Assembly (NCBI GenBank): GCA_016872125.1
Contig: VHBD01000012.1
Coordinates: 1-19,194, forward strand
Length of the DNA stretch: 19,194 bases
Direction of reading: 5' to 3'
Source of the DNA: Sphingomonadales bacterium
GTDB taxonomy: Bacteria; Bacteroidota; Bacteroidia; UBA7662
Part shown: in pieces, positions 7,273-15,537 of the stretch
Layout: every line of letters starts with the position of its first letter
How positions within the stretch are numbered: position 1 is the stretch's first letter
The notes under the pieces: generated by a model
The model's database searches: none
The model's input: the letters and a program-made list of their open reading frames with translations, nothing else
What the model was told of the DNA's origin: nothing
Made by a program: the position numbers and the translations under genes

Positions 7273-8598
7273 CTACGATTGAGGGAACAAATTCCCTGCA
7301 TACACCTTGGTGGCGAGGTTTAGGCCCATACCGGCAACTGCAGCGGCCGGTTGAAATCCTTGCGGCATGGTCACAAAGGCAGCGCGGGATCCAGGACCTA
7401 AGGAACCGGCTGATTCCTGTAAACCCATCGCAGCCGCAGCCATGATGGTCATGGAGGCCAATGCCGTCCTAGGATCCAAGCCACAATTCAAAGAGGCCAG
7501 GCCCCAGGTCAGCCATGGATTACCTGAAGGTGCTGAGCCTGGATTCAAATCCGAACCCAGGGCAACGCGTTGACCCTGAAGGAGCATTCGGCCCAACGGA
7601 GCATATGGAATACCCAAATAAAGAGAACATAAGGGCAAACCCACGGCGATTGGTCCATCGGGACCCAGATAGCGTTCATCATCCTCGGATAAGACCTCCA
7701 AATGGTCCATACTCATCAAACCAAGCCGCGTAGCGACCTTGACACCGCCAATGGAATGGAATTGGTTGAGATGCGCCTTGACCGGAAGTCCCAAACGCTG
7801 GGCCGACAAGGCCAAGTTTTCCAAATCTTCCAAATCAAAATACCCCAATTCACAAAAAATATCCACAGCGTCCACCAAGCCTAGGTCCGTTAGCCTAGGC
7901 AACCAATCCTCCACCACCACCTTAGCATAGGTTTTGGGGTTGCCTTGAAATTCCGGAGGGACCGCATGCAGTCCCATAAAAGTAGTCTGAATCGGAATCC
8001 CGGCCCATTGACCCAAAGAGCGTGCAACGCGCAATATCTTGGTTTCTGCCTCCAGCTCAAGTCCGTAACCGCTTTTGATCTCCAGAGTTCCTACCCCCAA
8101 TGCCATCAAACGCTGGAGCCTGGCTAAACTCTCCCCCATCAAATCCTCTTCGGAACTTGCCCGCAACTGCCGAACCGATGACAAAATACCTCCACCTCGC
8201 TCTGCAATCTGGCTGTAGGTTGCCCCGGCCAATCGCATAGCAAGCTCGTTAGACCTATCGCCAGCCCAGACCAGGTGAGTATGCGGATCCACAAAGGCCG
8301 GTATAACCACCGCTCCTTCCAGATCCGTCCGTGGGCAATGCCCGTCATGCCAGTGCGACATCATTTGGGAAACCTCTTCTTGCCTTCCCTCCCAAACCGA
8401 TTGTATGTGAAGCGCCTGACTTTTTGACCCCACATCGGTTTTAGGATCCCATTTCCCGGTCGCAAGGACAATGCCACCTTCCACCAGGAACCAGGCATCC
8501 TCAAGGGGATCGCCCAATTGACCGCCCTGCCTGCAAACGGCTTGATAATCTTCGTGACCCCATAGGGCAGAAATTCCGTGGTATAAATGCAATGCCAT
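7273..8598 (-). CDS. hutI: Imidazolonepropionase (histidine degradation)
   Basis: Cytosolic amidohydrolase that opens 4-imidazolone-5-propionate to N-formimidoyl-L-glutamate, the third step of histidine breakdown. Visible family motifs in order are: metal-binding DPHTHLVWAGDR, EIKSGYGL, FMGLHAVPPE, IFCELGYF, KAHLNQFHSIGG (metal His), DHLEVL and the metal Asp in ALGSDLNPGSAPSG. The protein is 441 residues, some 20-30 longer than usual because of extra residues in the N-terminal beta-sandwich part (about 14-32 and 56-90). The start is the ATG at 8598. The gene is divergent from htrA. No hutH, hutU or hutG lies in the window, so the rest of the pathway must be elsewhere; an isolated hutI is common in Bacteroidota. 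Confidence 0.93.
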   Translation of the reverse strand: MALHLYHGISALWGHEDYQAVCRQGGQLGDPLEDAWFLVEGGIVLATGKWDPKTDVGSKSQALHIQSVWEGRQEEVSQMMSHWHDGHCPRTDLEGAVVIPAFVDPHTHLVWAGDRSNELAMRLAGATYSQIAERGGGILSSVRQLRASSEEDLMGESLARLQRLMALGVGTLEIKSGYGLELEAETKILRVARSLGQWAGIPIQTTFMGLHAVPPEFQGNPKTYAKVVVEDWLPRLTDLGLVDAVDIFCELGYFDLEDLENLALSAQRLGLPVKAHLNQFHSIGGVKVATRLGLMSMDHLEVLSEDDERYLGPDGPIAVGLPLCSLYLGIPYAPLGRMLLQGQRVALGSDLNPGSAPSGNPWLTWGLASLNCGLDPRTALASMTIMAAAAMGLQESAGSLGPGSRAAFVTMPQGFQPAAAVAGMGLNLATKVYAGNLFPQS

Positions 8599-8611
8599 GG
8601 CTTGAACCTAC

Positions 8612-8624
8612 GTTACAAAGTAAC
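8612..8624. promoter_or_regulatory. Inverted repeat in the hutI-htrA divergent region
   Basis: GTTAC-AAA-GTAAC is a perfect 5-bp inverted repeat with a 3-bp centre, 14 bp upstream of the hutI start and 7 bp upstream of the htrA -33 element. It could be an operator shared by the two divergent genes. Its minus-strand half also forms a one-mismatch -7 box (TTACTTTG) for hutI. Confidence 0.3.
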
Positions 8625-8630
8625 CATCAA

Positions 8631-8663
8631 TTTGCTTGGACCTTAACCCTGAAATTATTTTTG
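8631..8663 (+). promoter_or_regulatory. Promoter of the htrA gene
   Basis: TTTG at 8631-8634 serves as the -33 element and TATTTTTG at 8656-8663 is an exact -7 box (TAnnTTTG), with a 21-nt spacer. Transcription from here would begin near 8670. That rules out an in-frame ATG at 8592 as the real start of htrA and supports the ATG at 8691. Confidence 0.7.
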
Positions 8664-8690
8664 CGATTCCAAGTCTTTAAAAACCATTCT

Positions 8691-10142
8691 ATGTTTTCAA
8701 ACATCTCCAAATTTTTCGTCCAGGCGTTTTTGTTCATGATTTTGGTCGTGCTTGCTGCTTGGGGCGGGGCGCGTTGGGCGGTGGAACAAGTGCGCTCCGA
8801 ACAATTTGCGCCATGGTGGCAAGGCGAGGTCCAAAACGGGTCCAGACTTAGGAGTGTTGGCTCAGGGAACGCGATCCCCGATTTTGTGGAGGCGAGCGAG
8901 CGCAGTACCCCGGCGGTGGTCTATATCAAAACCCAGTCAACCCAGGCCATGCGCTCTTTCAACGATTGGTTTTTTGGGGATTTCTTCAATCAAGGTCCTC
9001 AAACCGTTTTGAACTCCGGTTCCGGGGTAATTGTATCCGATGACGGGTATATCGTGACCAACAACCATGTGGTGGATAAAGCGACCAAAATAGAAGTTGT
9101 CCTGTTCAATAAGAAAACCCTGACCGCAGAGTTGGTGGGAAGCGACCCGGGTTCTGACTTGGCCCTGCTCAAAATTGATGCTTCCGGCTTGCCGGTGGTT
9201 CCCTTTGCCAATTCATCCCAGGTCAAGGTTGGCGAATGGGTGCTTGCCGTAGGGAATCCATTCAACTTGACCTCCACAGTGACCGCAGGCATTGTGAGTG
9301 CCAAAGGAAGGAACCTTCACCTGATGAGCAACATGTTCCCTATCGAGGCTTTTATACAGACTGACGCCGCCATCAACCCCGGCAATTCCGGTGGTGCGTT
9401 GGTCAATACCTCCGGAGCACTCATCGGCATCAATACCGCCATCCTTTCCAAAACAGGATCCTACAACGGTTACGGCTTCGCCATCCCTTCAAACATCGTT
9501 CGCAAAATCATTGGAGACCTCAAGGAATTTGGCAAAGTTCAACGGGCCTTTTTGGGCGCTGAGGTCGTGGATCTGGACGAAAAAATTTGCAAACAAGCCG
9601 GCATTCAACACATGAACGGCGTATTCATCACGTCTATCCTTTCAAGCGGTGGTGCCAGAGAAGCTGGTCTCCTTTCGGGAGATGTGATCACAGCGATTAA
9701 CGACGAGGCTATTCACAGCAAATCTGCTTATGATGAACAACTTAGCTATAGAAGGCCTGGAGAGACTGTCGAACTCCTTCTCGAAAGAGACGGTAAAGTG
9801 ATCAAACGGAAAATTCGTTTGACCAACCTTGATGGTGACACCGAAATACAGAAGAACCGCAGTGTACGATCAACGGATCTGGGCTGCGAATTGGAGCCCC
9901 TCAGCAAAATGGAATTGGATCGCCTGCAAACCCCCCACGGGGTGCGCATCGTTTCCATCCAAGCCGGTACGCTGAGCAGAATGGGATTGCGCGAAGGATT
10001 TGTGATTACCCATGTCAACAAAAAGGCTATGCAATCTCCTATCGATGTGATCGATGCGTTGAGTTCAACCCGCGGGCAGATTGTGATCGAAGGCTATGAC
10101 AAAAACGGAGGCAGATCCGTTTATTCCTTTTACGGCTTCTGA
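8691..10142 (+). CDS. Periplasmic serine protease/chaperone of the HtrA (DegP/DegQ) family
   Basis: An envelope quality-control protease of 483 residues that degrades or refolds misfolded periplasmic proteins. Numbering is from the ATG at 8691: residues about 8-24 are a hydrophobic N-terminal anchor or signal. The trypsin-like domain has the complete triad: His126 in VTNNHVVD, Asp156 in GSDLALLKID and Ser233 in NPGNSGGALVN, followed by YNGYGFAIPSN. PDZ1 follows (LGAEVV through GLLSGDVITAIND) and a second, more diverged PDZ lies near the C-terminus (HGVRIVSIQAGTLSRMGLREGFVITHVN). An ATG at 8592 in the same frame would add 33 residues rich in non-signal sequence and would overlap hutI and the promoter, so it is rejected. 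The last 13 bp overlap the 3' end of convergent floA. Confidence 0.93.
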   Translation: MFSNISKFFVQAFLFMILVVLAAWGGARWAVEQVRSEQFAPWWQGEVQNGSRLRSVGSGNAIPDFVEASERSTPAVVYIKTQSTQAMRSFNDWFFGDFFNQGPQTVLNSGSGVIVSDDGYIVTNNHVVDKATKIEVVLFNKKTLTAELVGSDPGSDLALLKIDASGLPVVPFANSSQVKVGEWVLAVGNPFNLTSTVTAGIVSAKGRNLHLMSNMFPIEAFIQTDAAINPGNSGGALVNTSGALIGINTAILSKTGSYNGYGFAIPSNIVRKIIGDLKEFGKVQRAFLGAEVVDLDEKICKQAGIQHMNGVFITSILSSGGAREAGLLSGDVITAINDEAIHSKSAYDEQLSYRRPGETVELLLERDGKVIKRKIRLTNLDGDTEIQKNRSVRSTDLGCELEPLSKMELDRLQTPHGVRIVSIQAGTLSRMGLREGFVITHVNKKAMQSPIDVIDALSSTRGQIVIEGYDKNGGRSVYSFYGF

Positions 10143-11116
10143 TCCGAAGAAGCGGAGGCCGGCTTGGCAATGGATTCGCGCATGTCCGTATCGGCCTTGA
10201 TATTCTGCATACGGTAATAATCCATAACACCCAATTGTCCTTGCCGAAAGGCATCGGCAATGGCTAGAGGGATTTTGGCTTCTGCCTCGATCACTTTGGC
10301 ACGCGCTTCTTGGGTATGAGCCTTGAATTCTTGTTCCAAGGCTACGGCCATTGCGCGCTTTTCCTCAGCCCTGGCTTGAGCGATTTTCTTGTCAGCCTCG
10401 GCTTGATCGGTCTGCAAACCCGCACCAATATTCTTTCCCACATCTACATCCGCAATATCGATGGACAAAATTTCGAAGGCGGTCCCAGCATCCAGGCCTT
10501 TGTTGAGCACAGCCTTGGAAATAAGGTCAGGATTTTCAAGAACCTCTTTGTGATTCACCGCCGATCCGATCGAAGAAACCACTCCTTCACCCACCCTCGC
10601 CAATACGGTTTCTTCACCGGCACCACCAACAAGCTGTTTGATGCTAGCCCGAACGGTTACCCTTGCTCTAGCAATCAATTGGATACCGTCTTTGGCTACG
10701 GCCGTCACCGGAGGTGTATCGATAACCTTGGGATTGACCGACATCTGCACGGCCTCAAATACATCACGACCCGCTAAATCGATCGCCGTGGCGGCTTTGA
10801 AATCCAAGGGAATATTGGCTTTTTCTGCCGAAATCAAGGCCCTGATTACGTTGTTGACGTGACCTCCGGCAAGGTAATGGGTTTCGATTTCATTGGCCGA
10901 AACACTGAGACCGGCTTTGGTGGAAGTGATCATCGCATTCACCACGACTGCAGGTGGAACCTTACGAATTCTCATCAAAACCAAATCCATGATACCAATA
11001 CGAACACCTGAAAAAACGGCGGTAATCCACAAATTAACGGGGACAAAATACAAGAGCGTGAAGAAGGCTATAGCCAATCCACCGGCTATCACAAGTAAGA
11101 AAACAAGGTCGCTCAT
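10130..11116 (-). CDS. floA: Flotillin-like protein FloA
   Basis: A 328-residue membrane scaffold protein of the FloA (YqfA, former UPF0365) family, associated with ordered lipid microdomains. Residues about 4-26 are a hydrophobic membrane segment (VFLLVIAGGLAIAFF), then an amphipathic stretch LWITAVFSGVRIGI dips into the membrane. A PHB/SPFH-like domain covers about 35-230 (DVFEAVQMSVNPKVIDTPPV, EILSIDIADVDVGKNIG). From about 235 the sequence is an Ala/Glu/Lys/Gln-rich coiled coil (AEADKKIAQARAEEKRAMA). The end (QGQLGVMDYYRMQNIKADTDMRESI) is typical of the family. An NfeD-type partner, often next to flotillins, is not present here. The gene lies 40 bp after argS and has its own -7 box. It is convergent with htrA, with a 13-bp overlap. 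Confidence 0.95.
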   Translation of the reverse strand: MSDLVFLLVIAGGLAIAFFTLLYFVPVNLWITAVFSGVRIGIMDLVLMRIRKVPPAVVVNAMITSTKAGLSVSANEIETHYLAGGHVNNVIRALISAEKANIPLDFKAATAIDLAGRDVFEAVQMSVNPKVIDTPPVTAVAKDGIQLIARARVTVRASIKQLVGGAGEETVLARVGEGVVSSIGSAVNHKEVLENPDLISKAVLNKGLDAGTAFEILSIDIADVDVGKNIGAGLQTDQAEADKKIAQARAEEKRAMAVALEQEFKAHTQEARAKVIEAEAKIPLAIADAFRQGQLGVMDYYRMQNIKADTDMRESIAKPASASSDQKP

Positions 11117-11140
11117 CGAATTGATTTAGATTTTGTGGAA

Positions 11141-11148
11141 CAAAGGTA
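11141..11148 (-). promoter_or_regulatory. -7 promoter box of floA
   Basis: TACCTTTG on the minus strand matches TAnnTTTG exactly and lies 25 bp upstream of the floA ATG. No TTG occurs at a suitable -33 spacing, which would fall inside the argS coding end. floA may therefore be both read through from argS and transcribed from here. Confidence 0.5.
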
Positions 11149-11156
11149 AGGGTGAT

Positions 11157-13016
11157 TTACATGCGTTGAGGGGCTTTGATCCCCAACAAATCCAAAGAGT
11201 CTCGCAACAAAAGACGGGTTTGCTGGCAGAGTCCAATTCGAAAGCTCCTGGTTTCAGCATTGCTCTCTTGAAGAACGGGACAGTCATGGTAAAAGCGATT
11301 AAACGCGGTAGCGAGGCTGTACGCATAATCGGCAACATGGGCAGGGTTGTATTTCTCGGCTGCCAAATTCAGCGCTGGAGCAAACTGCGAAAATTGACGC
11401 ACGAGTTCCAATTCTGCCGGTAACCAAGCCCGGTGAAGATCCAAGGACCATGGATTTAAGCCCACCTTGGAGGGTTCTACAGGCTCAAGGTCAACAACCC
11501 GAGCAAGCATGGAGGCAATCCTTGCGTGAGCATATTGAACGAATGGACCCGTATGGCCTTGCATATCTATGGAATCTTCTGGGTTAAAGGTCATTCTTTT
11601 GGAAGGATCAACCTTGAGGATGTAGAATTTCAAGGCTGAAAGTCCTATTTGCAAAGCCAATTCTTGGCGTTCATCCAAAGCCATGGCCTGTAACTTTTCG
11701 GAATCTCCCATCTTGGCTTCTGCAAGGCCTTGAACCACGTCCATCAGATCATCGGCATCCACTACCTTCCCCTCCCTGGATTTCATACGCCCGCTTGGCA
11801 AATCCACCATTCCGTAAGAAAGATGATGGCAACGGTTGGCCCATGCAAAGCCAAGCTTATCAAGGATCGCGAAAAGAACTTTGAAATGATAATTCTGCTC
11901 ATCCGCTACCGTGTAAATCATCCGATCAAAACCCCAATCTTTCTGCCGCTGATCGGCAGTACCCAAATCTTGTGTCATGTAAACCGAGGTGCCATCACTT
12001 CGTAACAATATTTTGGAATCCAAGCCGATGTCTTGGAGATCAGCCCAAACAGCCCCCTTTTCATCTTTGCGAAAAACGCCCTGAGCCAGTCCATGTTCTA
12101 CCAAATTCTTGCCCAATACATAGGTTTGAGATTCGTAATAATTGCGGTCAAAACCAATCCCTAAGCGTTCATAAGTAATGTCGAAACCTTCATAAACCCA
12201 GGAATTCATCATTTTCCATAAATTAACTACCGCCTCATTGCCTAATTCCCATTGTAGCAACATCGTCCTTGCTTCTTGGAGGATCGGCGCCGTGGCCTCC
12301 GCCTCTTCGCGGGTCACCCCTGCTGCAATTGCTTCTTCAACCTGAGCTTGAAATGCTTTTTCATAAAGGACATAATAATGACCGACAAAATGATCGCCCT
12401 TGGCATTCACGTCCTTGGGCTGTAAACCTTCCCCAAATTTCTGCCAAGCCAACATGCTTTTGCAGATGTGGATACCTCGATCATTAATGACCTGTACCCG
12501 AACGACTTCATGACCAAGTGATTTCAAGATTCGGTACATGGAGTCCCCCAACAAATTGTTACGAACATGGCCCAGATGCAAGGGTTTGTTGGTGTTGGGG
12601 GAACTGTATTCGAGAACGATTTTGGATCGTTTCGGAAGGCTCTCTGAGTCAGGGTGACCATGAACAGGTGCCGTCGAGAGCGTGTAACCCATGGACCAAC
12701 GCTGGCGCCAATACGCGTAACTCAAACCCAAATTCAAGAACCCACCGGCAAGGCGCGCCGAACGAATCAATGGACTTCCGTTTTCAAGCGTCAAAGAAGG
12801 CCAAAACGATTCGAGCATCGTTGCCAAAAGTTCAGGCTTAGCGCCGGCAGCTTTGGCTGGACCAAACAAAACCAAGGTCAATTCCCCTTCGAATTCTTTG
12901 CGGGTTTCTTGCCAAACAGGTTCTATGTTACGCTCTGTCCACAGTGATTGTTCGGCAAACCATGCCCGCAGTGGAGCATCCAACCTTTGAGCCAAGACCT
13001 CGTTCCACTCGATCAT
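11157..13016 (-). CDS. argS: Arginyl-tRNA synthetase
   Basis: Charges tRNA-Arg with arginine in the cytosol, an essential step of translation. The 619-residue class I synthetase has an N-terminal Add1-like domain (1-110) and the catalytic signature EYSSPNTNKPLHLGHVRNN with HLGH at 147-150. The KMSKS-equivalent GRMKSREGKVVDADDL starts at residue 409; many ArgS lack the canonical second Lys, as here. The C-terminal DALR anticodon-binding domain ends in LLLRDSLDLLGIKAPQRM. The length is slightly above the usual 560-600. The ATG at 13016 lies 3 bp after the arginase stop, indicating translational coupling in one operon. Confidence 0.97.
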   Translation of the reverse strand: MIEWNEVLAQRLDAPLRAWFAEQSLWTERNIEPVWQETRKEFEGELTLVLFGPAKAAGAKPELLATMLESFWPSLTLENGSPLIRSARLAGGFLNLGLSYAYWRQRWSMGYTLSTAPVHGHPDSESLPKRSKIVLEYSSPNTNKPLHLGHVRNNLLGDSMYRILKSLGHEVVRVQVINDRGIHICKSMLAWQKFGEGLQPKDVNAKGDHFVGHYYVLYEKAFQAQVEEAIAAGVTREEAEATAPILQEARTMLLQWELGNEAVVNLWKMMNSWVYEGFDITYERLGIGFDRNYYESQTYVLGKNLVEHGLAQGVFRKDEKGAVWADLQDIGLDSKILLRSDGTSVYMTQDLGTADQRQKDWGFDRMIYTVADEQNYHFKVLFAILDKLGFAWANRCHHLSYGMVDLPSGRMKSREGKVVDADDLMDVVQGLAEAKMGDSEKLQAMALDERQELALQIGLSALKFYILKVDPSKRMTFNPEDSIDMQGHTGPFVQYAHARIASMLARVVDLEPVEPSKVGLNPWSLDLHRAWLPAELELVRQFSQFAPALNLAAEKYNPAHVADYAYSLATAFNRFYHDCPVLQESNAETRSFRIGLCQQTRLLLRDSLDLLGIKAPQRM

Positions 13017-13019
13017 AAC

Positions 13020-13985
13020 CTAAGCATCTTTAGAAGGGATTTGTAAGTCAATGGCATTCGCCACTTTCACCAAAATTTCGAAGGCCATTTCGGCCATTAA
13101 ATTTTCTTTGTCCAGGGTAGGGTTGATTTCCACCATTTCAAAGCAACAGACTTTGGGGTTGCGTACCAGATTCTGAAGCAATTTCCCTGCTTCACGCTCG
13201 TTGATTCCCCCTGGCACAGGGGTTCCTGTCCCTTGGCTTAAGCGTGCATCCAAACTGTCCACATCGAATGAAACATAGATGGCATCGCAAGAGGACAACG
13301 CATTCAAAGCATCCAAGGCAATTCGCTCCACCCCTTTGCGGCGCAATTCAGGTACGCCGAAGATTTTGACCTTATGTTTTCGGATAATTTTGGATTCTTG
13401 AGGCTCAAGATCCCTCAACGCTATATAAACCAAGTCGGAATAGTTCAACATGGGAGTGGGGCCCGCAACCGCTTGAAGAGCATGCCAACGCTTGACCGTG
13501 TTGGTGTCCGGCTCTCGCACCGAGGCATCCCGATTATCCTCCCCCAAGGCAATGGCCAAGGTCATGCCGTGCAAATTTCCTGAAGGGGTAGTCCAAGGCG
13601 AATGAAGATCCGCATGGGCGTCCACCCAAATCACGCCCAATCGCCGATCAGGCATAGCCTTACGGATTCCGGCGATGGTTCCGGCAGCTGTACTATGATC
13701 CCCGGCCAAAACGATGGGGTATTCATCCCTGAGCAGGCAGTCTGCGACAGCATCACGAACATTTTGGATGACTTCGGCAACACCGGGGAGGTAGCGGGCA
13801 AAGGGAGAGCCCTCCGAACCGTACAAAAGATCGTTCCGATCAGGCACCACTGTGGCGGGCAATTTGTAAAAAAACTTGCTTGCAAAGTCGTGGGCAGCGA
13901 TTTTGACGGCCTCCACTCCCAAACTTGCTCCCCGGGTCCCTGCTCCCAATTCGGAATGAACCTCAATTAAATGCAGTCGAGACAT
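13020..13985 (-). CDS. Arginase-like ureohydrolase
   Basis: Mn-dependent hydrolase expected to split L-arginine into ornithine and urea. The 321-residue protein shows all family metal-ligand motifs: His97 in AGDHS; Asp122, His124 and Asp126 in WVDAHADLH; and Asp241 and Asp243 in SFDVDSLDA. The arginase-type loop TTPSGNLHGM supplies substrate-contacting Ser135 and His139, and GTGTPVPGG and EMVEINPTLD (Glu286) complete the site. His128 takes the place of the usual Asn that contacts the substrate alpha-carboxylate. The SGNLHGM loop favours arginase over agmatinase or formimidoylglutamase, which remain alternatives. The gene leads an operon with argS and is divergent from a predicted arginine decarboxylase. 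The start is the ATG at 13985. Confidence 0.88.
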   Translation of the reverse strand: MSRLHLIEVHSELGAGTRGASLGVEAVKIAAHDFASKFFYKLPATVVPDRNDLLYGSEGSPFARYLPGVAEVIQNVRDAVADCLLRDEYPIVLAGDHSTAAGTIAGIRKAMPDRRLGVIWVDAHADLHSPWTTPSGNLHGMTLAIALGEDNRDASVREPDTNTVKRWHALQAVAGPTPMLNYSDLVYIALRDLEPQESKIIRKHKVKIFGVPELRRKGVERIALDALNALSSCDAIYVSFDVDSLDARLSQGTGTPVPGGINEREAGKLLQNLVRNPKVCCFEMVEINPTLDKENLMAEMAFEILVKVANAIDLQIPSKDA

Positions 13986-14047
13986 GGCATGGGCGAGCTT
14001 GGGTGATGAAATCCTGTAAGAAAGGGTGTAGAGTTTGTAGAAACTTG

Positions 14048-14055
14048 TAAATTTG
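14048..14055 (+). promoter_or_regulatory. -7 promoter box of the arginine decarboxylase-like gene
   Basis: TAAATTTG matches TAnnTTTG exactly and lies 29 bp before the TTG start at 14084. No TTG is found at the usual -33 distance. Just upstream, TGTAGA or a close form recurs (14027, 14036, then TTGTAAA at 14045) with a 9-bp period, which may mark an activator or repressor site. Confidence 0.5.
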
Positions 14056-14083
14056 CCGGCCCTAAAGCCACAAACAGCCTACT

Positions 14084-15466
14084 TTGCAAAGTTACGCCGA
14101 ATTCTTGGACCTTAGCGTGGGTTTCCCGCAGGACGGTTGGAAATTATTGGAAGATGAGTTGTACTTCCACGATATCAACTTGATGGAGCTTGCCGAAACC
14201 TTCGGAACCCCGTTGCGTTTCACGTATTTACCCCTGATTTCCCAAAAAATCCAAGGCGCCAAAAAGCTCTTTCGGCAGGCCATGGCTGAACATCAATACC
14301 AAGGAACCTATACGTATTGTTATTGCACCAAAAGTTCCCATTTCCGCCACATCCTCGAAGAAGCTCTGGCCAACGATATCAAGCTGGAGACGTCATCGGC
14401 CTTTGACATTCCCATCATTGAAGCCCTTGAACGCAAGGGTTTGGTGAGCAAAGAGATCATGATTGTTTGTAACGGATTCAAAAAGGAATTGTACAAAGAA
14501 AATATTGTCGATTTGCTTCACGATGGTTTTCGCAATATCATTCCGATTCTCGATAACAAAGAAGAATTTAATTATTACGATAACGAAGTCGAATCGGAAA
14601 TGCAATTGGGCATTCGTTTATCTGCGGAAGAAAAACCTGATTTCCCATTCTACACCAGCCGATTGGGGATTCGTGCCGATGAAATCGTGGATTTTTATCA
14701 ACATAAAATAAAAGAAGATAATCGCTTTAAGCTCAAGATTTTGCATTTCTTTGTAAGCTCAGGCTTCAACGACACTCCCCATTTCTGGAACGAATTGGAA
14801 AAATTGGTTTTAACCTACGCCAAACTTCGCAAGGTCTGCCCGGATCTTCATATGCTGGATATCGGGGGCGGTTTGCCTTTCAAAAATTCTTTGGAATTCA
14901 ATTACGATTATACCTACATGATAGGGGAAATCATTGGTCGCATCAAAACAATTTGCAACGAAAACGGTGTCCCTGAACCAGATATTGTAACCGAATTCGG
15001 TTCCTATACCGTGGCTGAAGCCTCCGGGATCATCTTCAAAGTCCTTGCCCGCAAGCAACAGAACGACAGGGAAAAGTGGCTCATGGTGGACGGCAGCATG
15101 ATCACGATGCTCCCCGATGTATGGGCCATGAACCAGAACTTTATCATGCTACCCCTAAACAACTGGGATGCGGAATACGAAAGGGTCAATATCGGGGGCA
15201 TTACCTGCGATAGTCTGGATTATTACAAAACAGAGCCCAACAACGCCTCAACCTGGATGCCCAAAACACGGAAGGCTCAGTATCTGGCTTTCTTTCATAC
15301 CGGGGCTTACCAGGAAACCCTGAGCGGAACGGGCGGAATCCACCATTGCCTGATCCCCACCCCCAGGCATGTCTTGATTCGTAAAACCAAAGACAATCAA
15401 ATCGATTACCGCCTCTTCCAAGAGGAACAAAGCAGCAAACAAGTTCTCAAAATCTTGGGATATTAG
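14084..15466 (+). CDS. speA: Fold-III PLP-dependent decarboxylase, probable biosynthetic arginine decarboxylase
   Basis: Likely converts arginine to agmatine for polyamine synthesis. The 460-residue protein is of the alanine-racemase fold (group IV decarboxylases). The PLP Lys is Lys83 in YCYCTKSSHF, followed by LETSSAFDI. The Gly-rich phosphate-binding motif is MLDIGGGLPF (261-263), and TEFGSYTVAEASG stands where other members have EPGR. The end has HTGAYQETLSGTGGIHHCL. The start appears to be TTG at 14084: the frame is closed by TAA at 14063, no ATG occurs before residue 34, and the first residues (YAEFLDLSVGFPQDGWKL) match the usual N-terminus of Bacteroidota homologues as remembered. The specific substrate is inferred from family resemblance and from the divergent arginase; another basic amino acid cannot be excluded. 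Confidence 0.8.
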   Translation: MQSYAEFLDLSVGFPQDGWKLLEDELYFHDINLMELAETFGTPLRFTYLPLISQKIQGAKKLFRQAMAEHQYQGTYTYCYCTKSSHFRHILEEALANDIKLETSSAFDIPIIEALERKGLVSKEIMIVCNGFKKELYKENIVDLLHDGFRNIIPILDNKEEFNYYDNEVESEMQLGIRLSAEEKPDFPFYTSRLGIRADEIVDFYQHKIKEDNRFKLKILHFFVSSGFNDTPHFWNELEKLVLTYAKLRKVCPDLHMLDIGGGLPFKNSLEFNYDYTYMIGEIIGRIKTICNENGVPEPDIVTEFGSYTVAEASGIIFKVLARKQQNDREKWLMVDGSMITMLPDVWAMNQNFIMLPLNNWDAEYERVNIGGITCDSLDYYKTEPNNASTWMPKTRKAQYLAFFHTGAYQETLSGTGGIHHCLIPTPRHVLIRKTKDNQIDYRLFQEEQSSKQVLKILGY

Positions 15467-15501
15467 GTCAAGAATACCTGCCAAGGTTGATCGAAACCGC
15501 T

Positions 15502-15509
15502 TATCTTTG
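15502..15509 (+). promoter_or_regulatory. -7 promoter box of the small basic protein gene
   Basis: TATCTTTG matches TAnnTTTG exactly, the same octamer as at the SRP RNA promoter. It lies 28 bp upstream of the ATG at 15538. The closest TTG upstream (15487-15489) is too near to be a standard -33 element. The box makes an earlier in-frame ATG at 15487 impossible as the start for this transcript. Confidence 0.55.
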
Positions 15510-15537
15510 CCCCCTTCCAACGCTGAAACTCATTACC

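Noticed and set aside
7282..7297. Hairpin AGGGAA-CAAA-TTCCCT as hutI terminator
   Set aside because: It lies inside the hutI coding end and has no T run after it.
8592..8690. An N-terminal extension of HtrA from an ATG at 8592
   Set aside because: It overlaps hutI and includes the -33/-7 promoter of htrA; the ATG at 8691 gives a normal anchor at the N-terminus.
13020..13985. Formimidoylglutamase (hutG) paired with the nearby hutI
   Set aside because: The TTPSGNLHGM loop and the operon with argS favour arginase; hutI is over 4 kb away with unrelated genes between.
15487..15537. A 17-residue extension of the small basic protein from an ATG-equivalent at 15487
   Set aside because: The -7 box at 15502-15509 lies inside it, so the transcript would begin after this codon.
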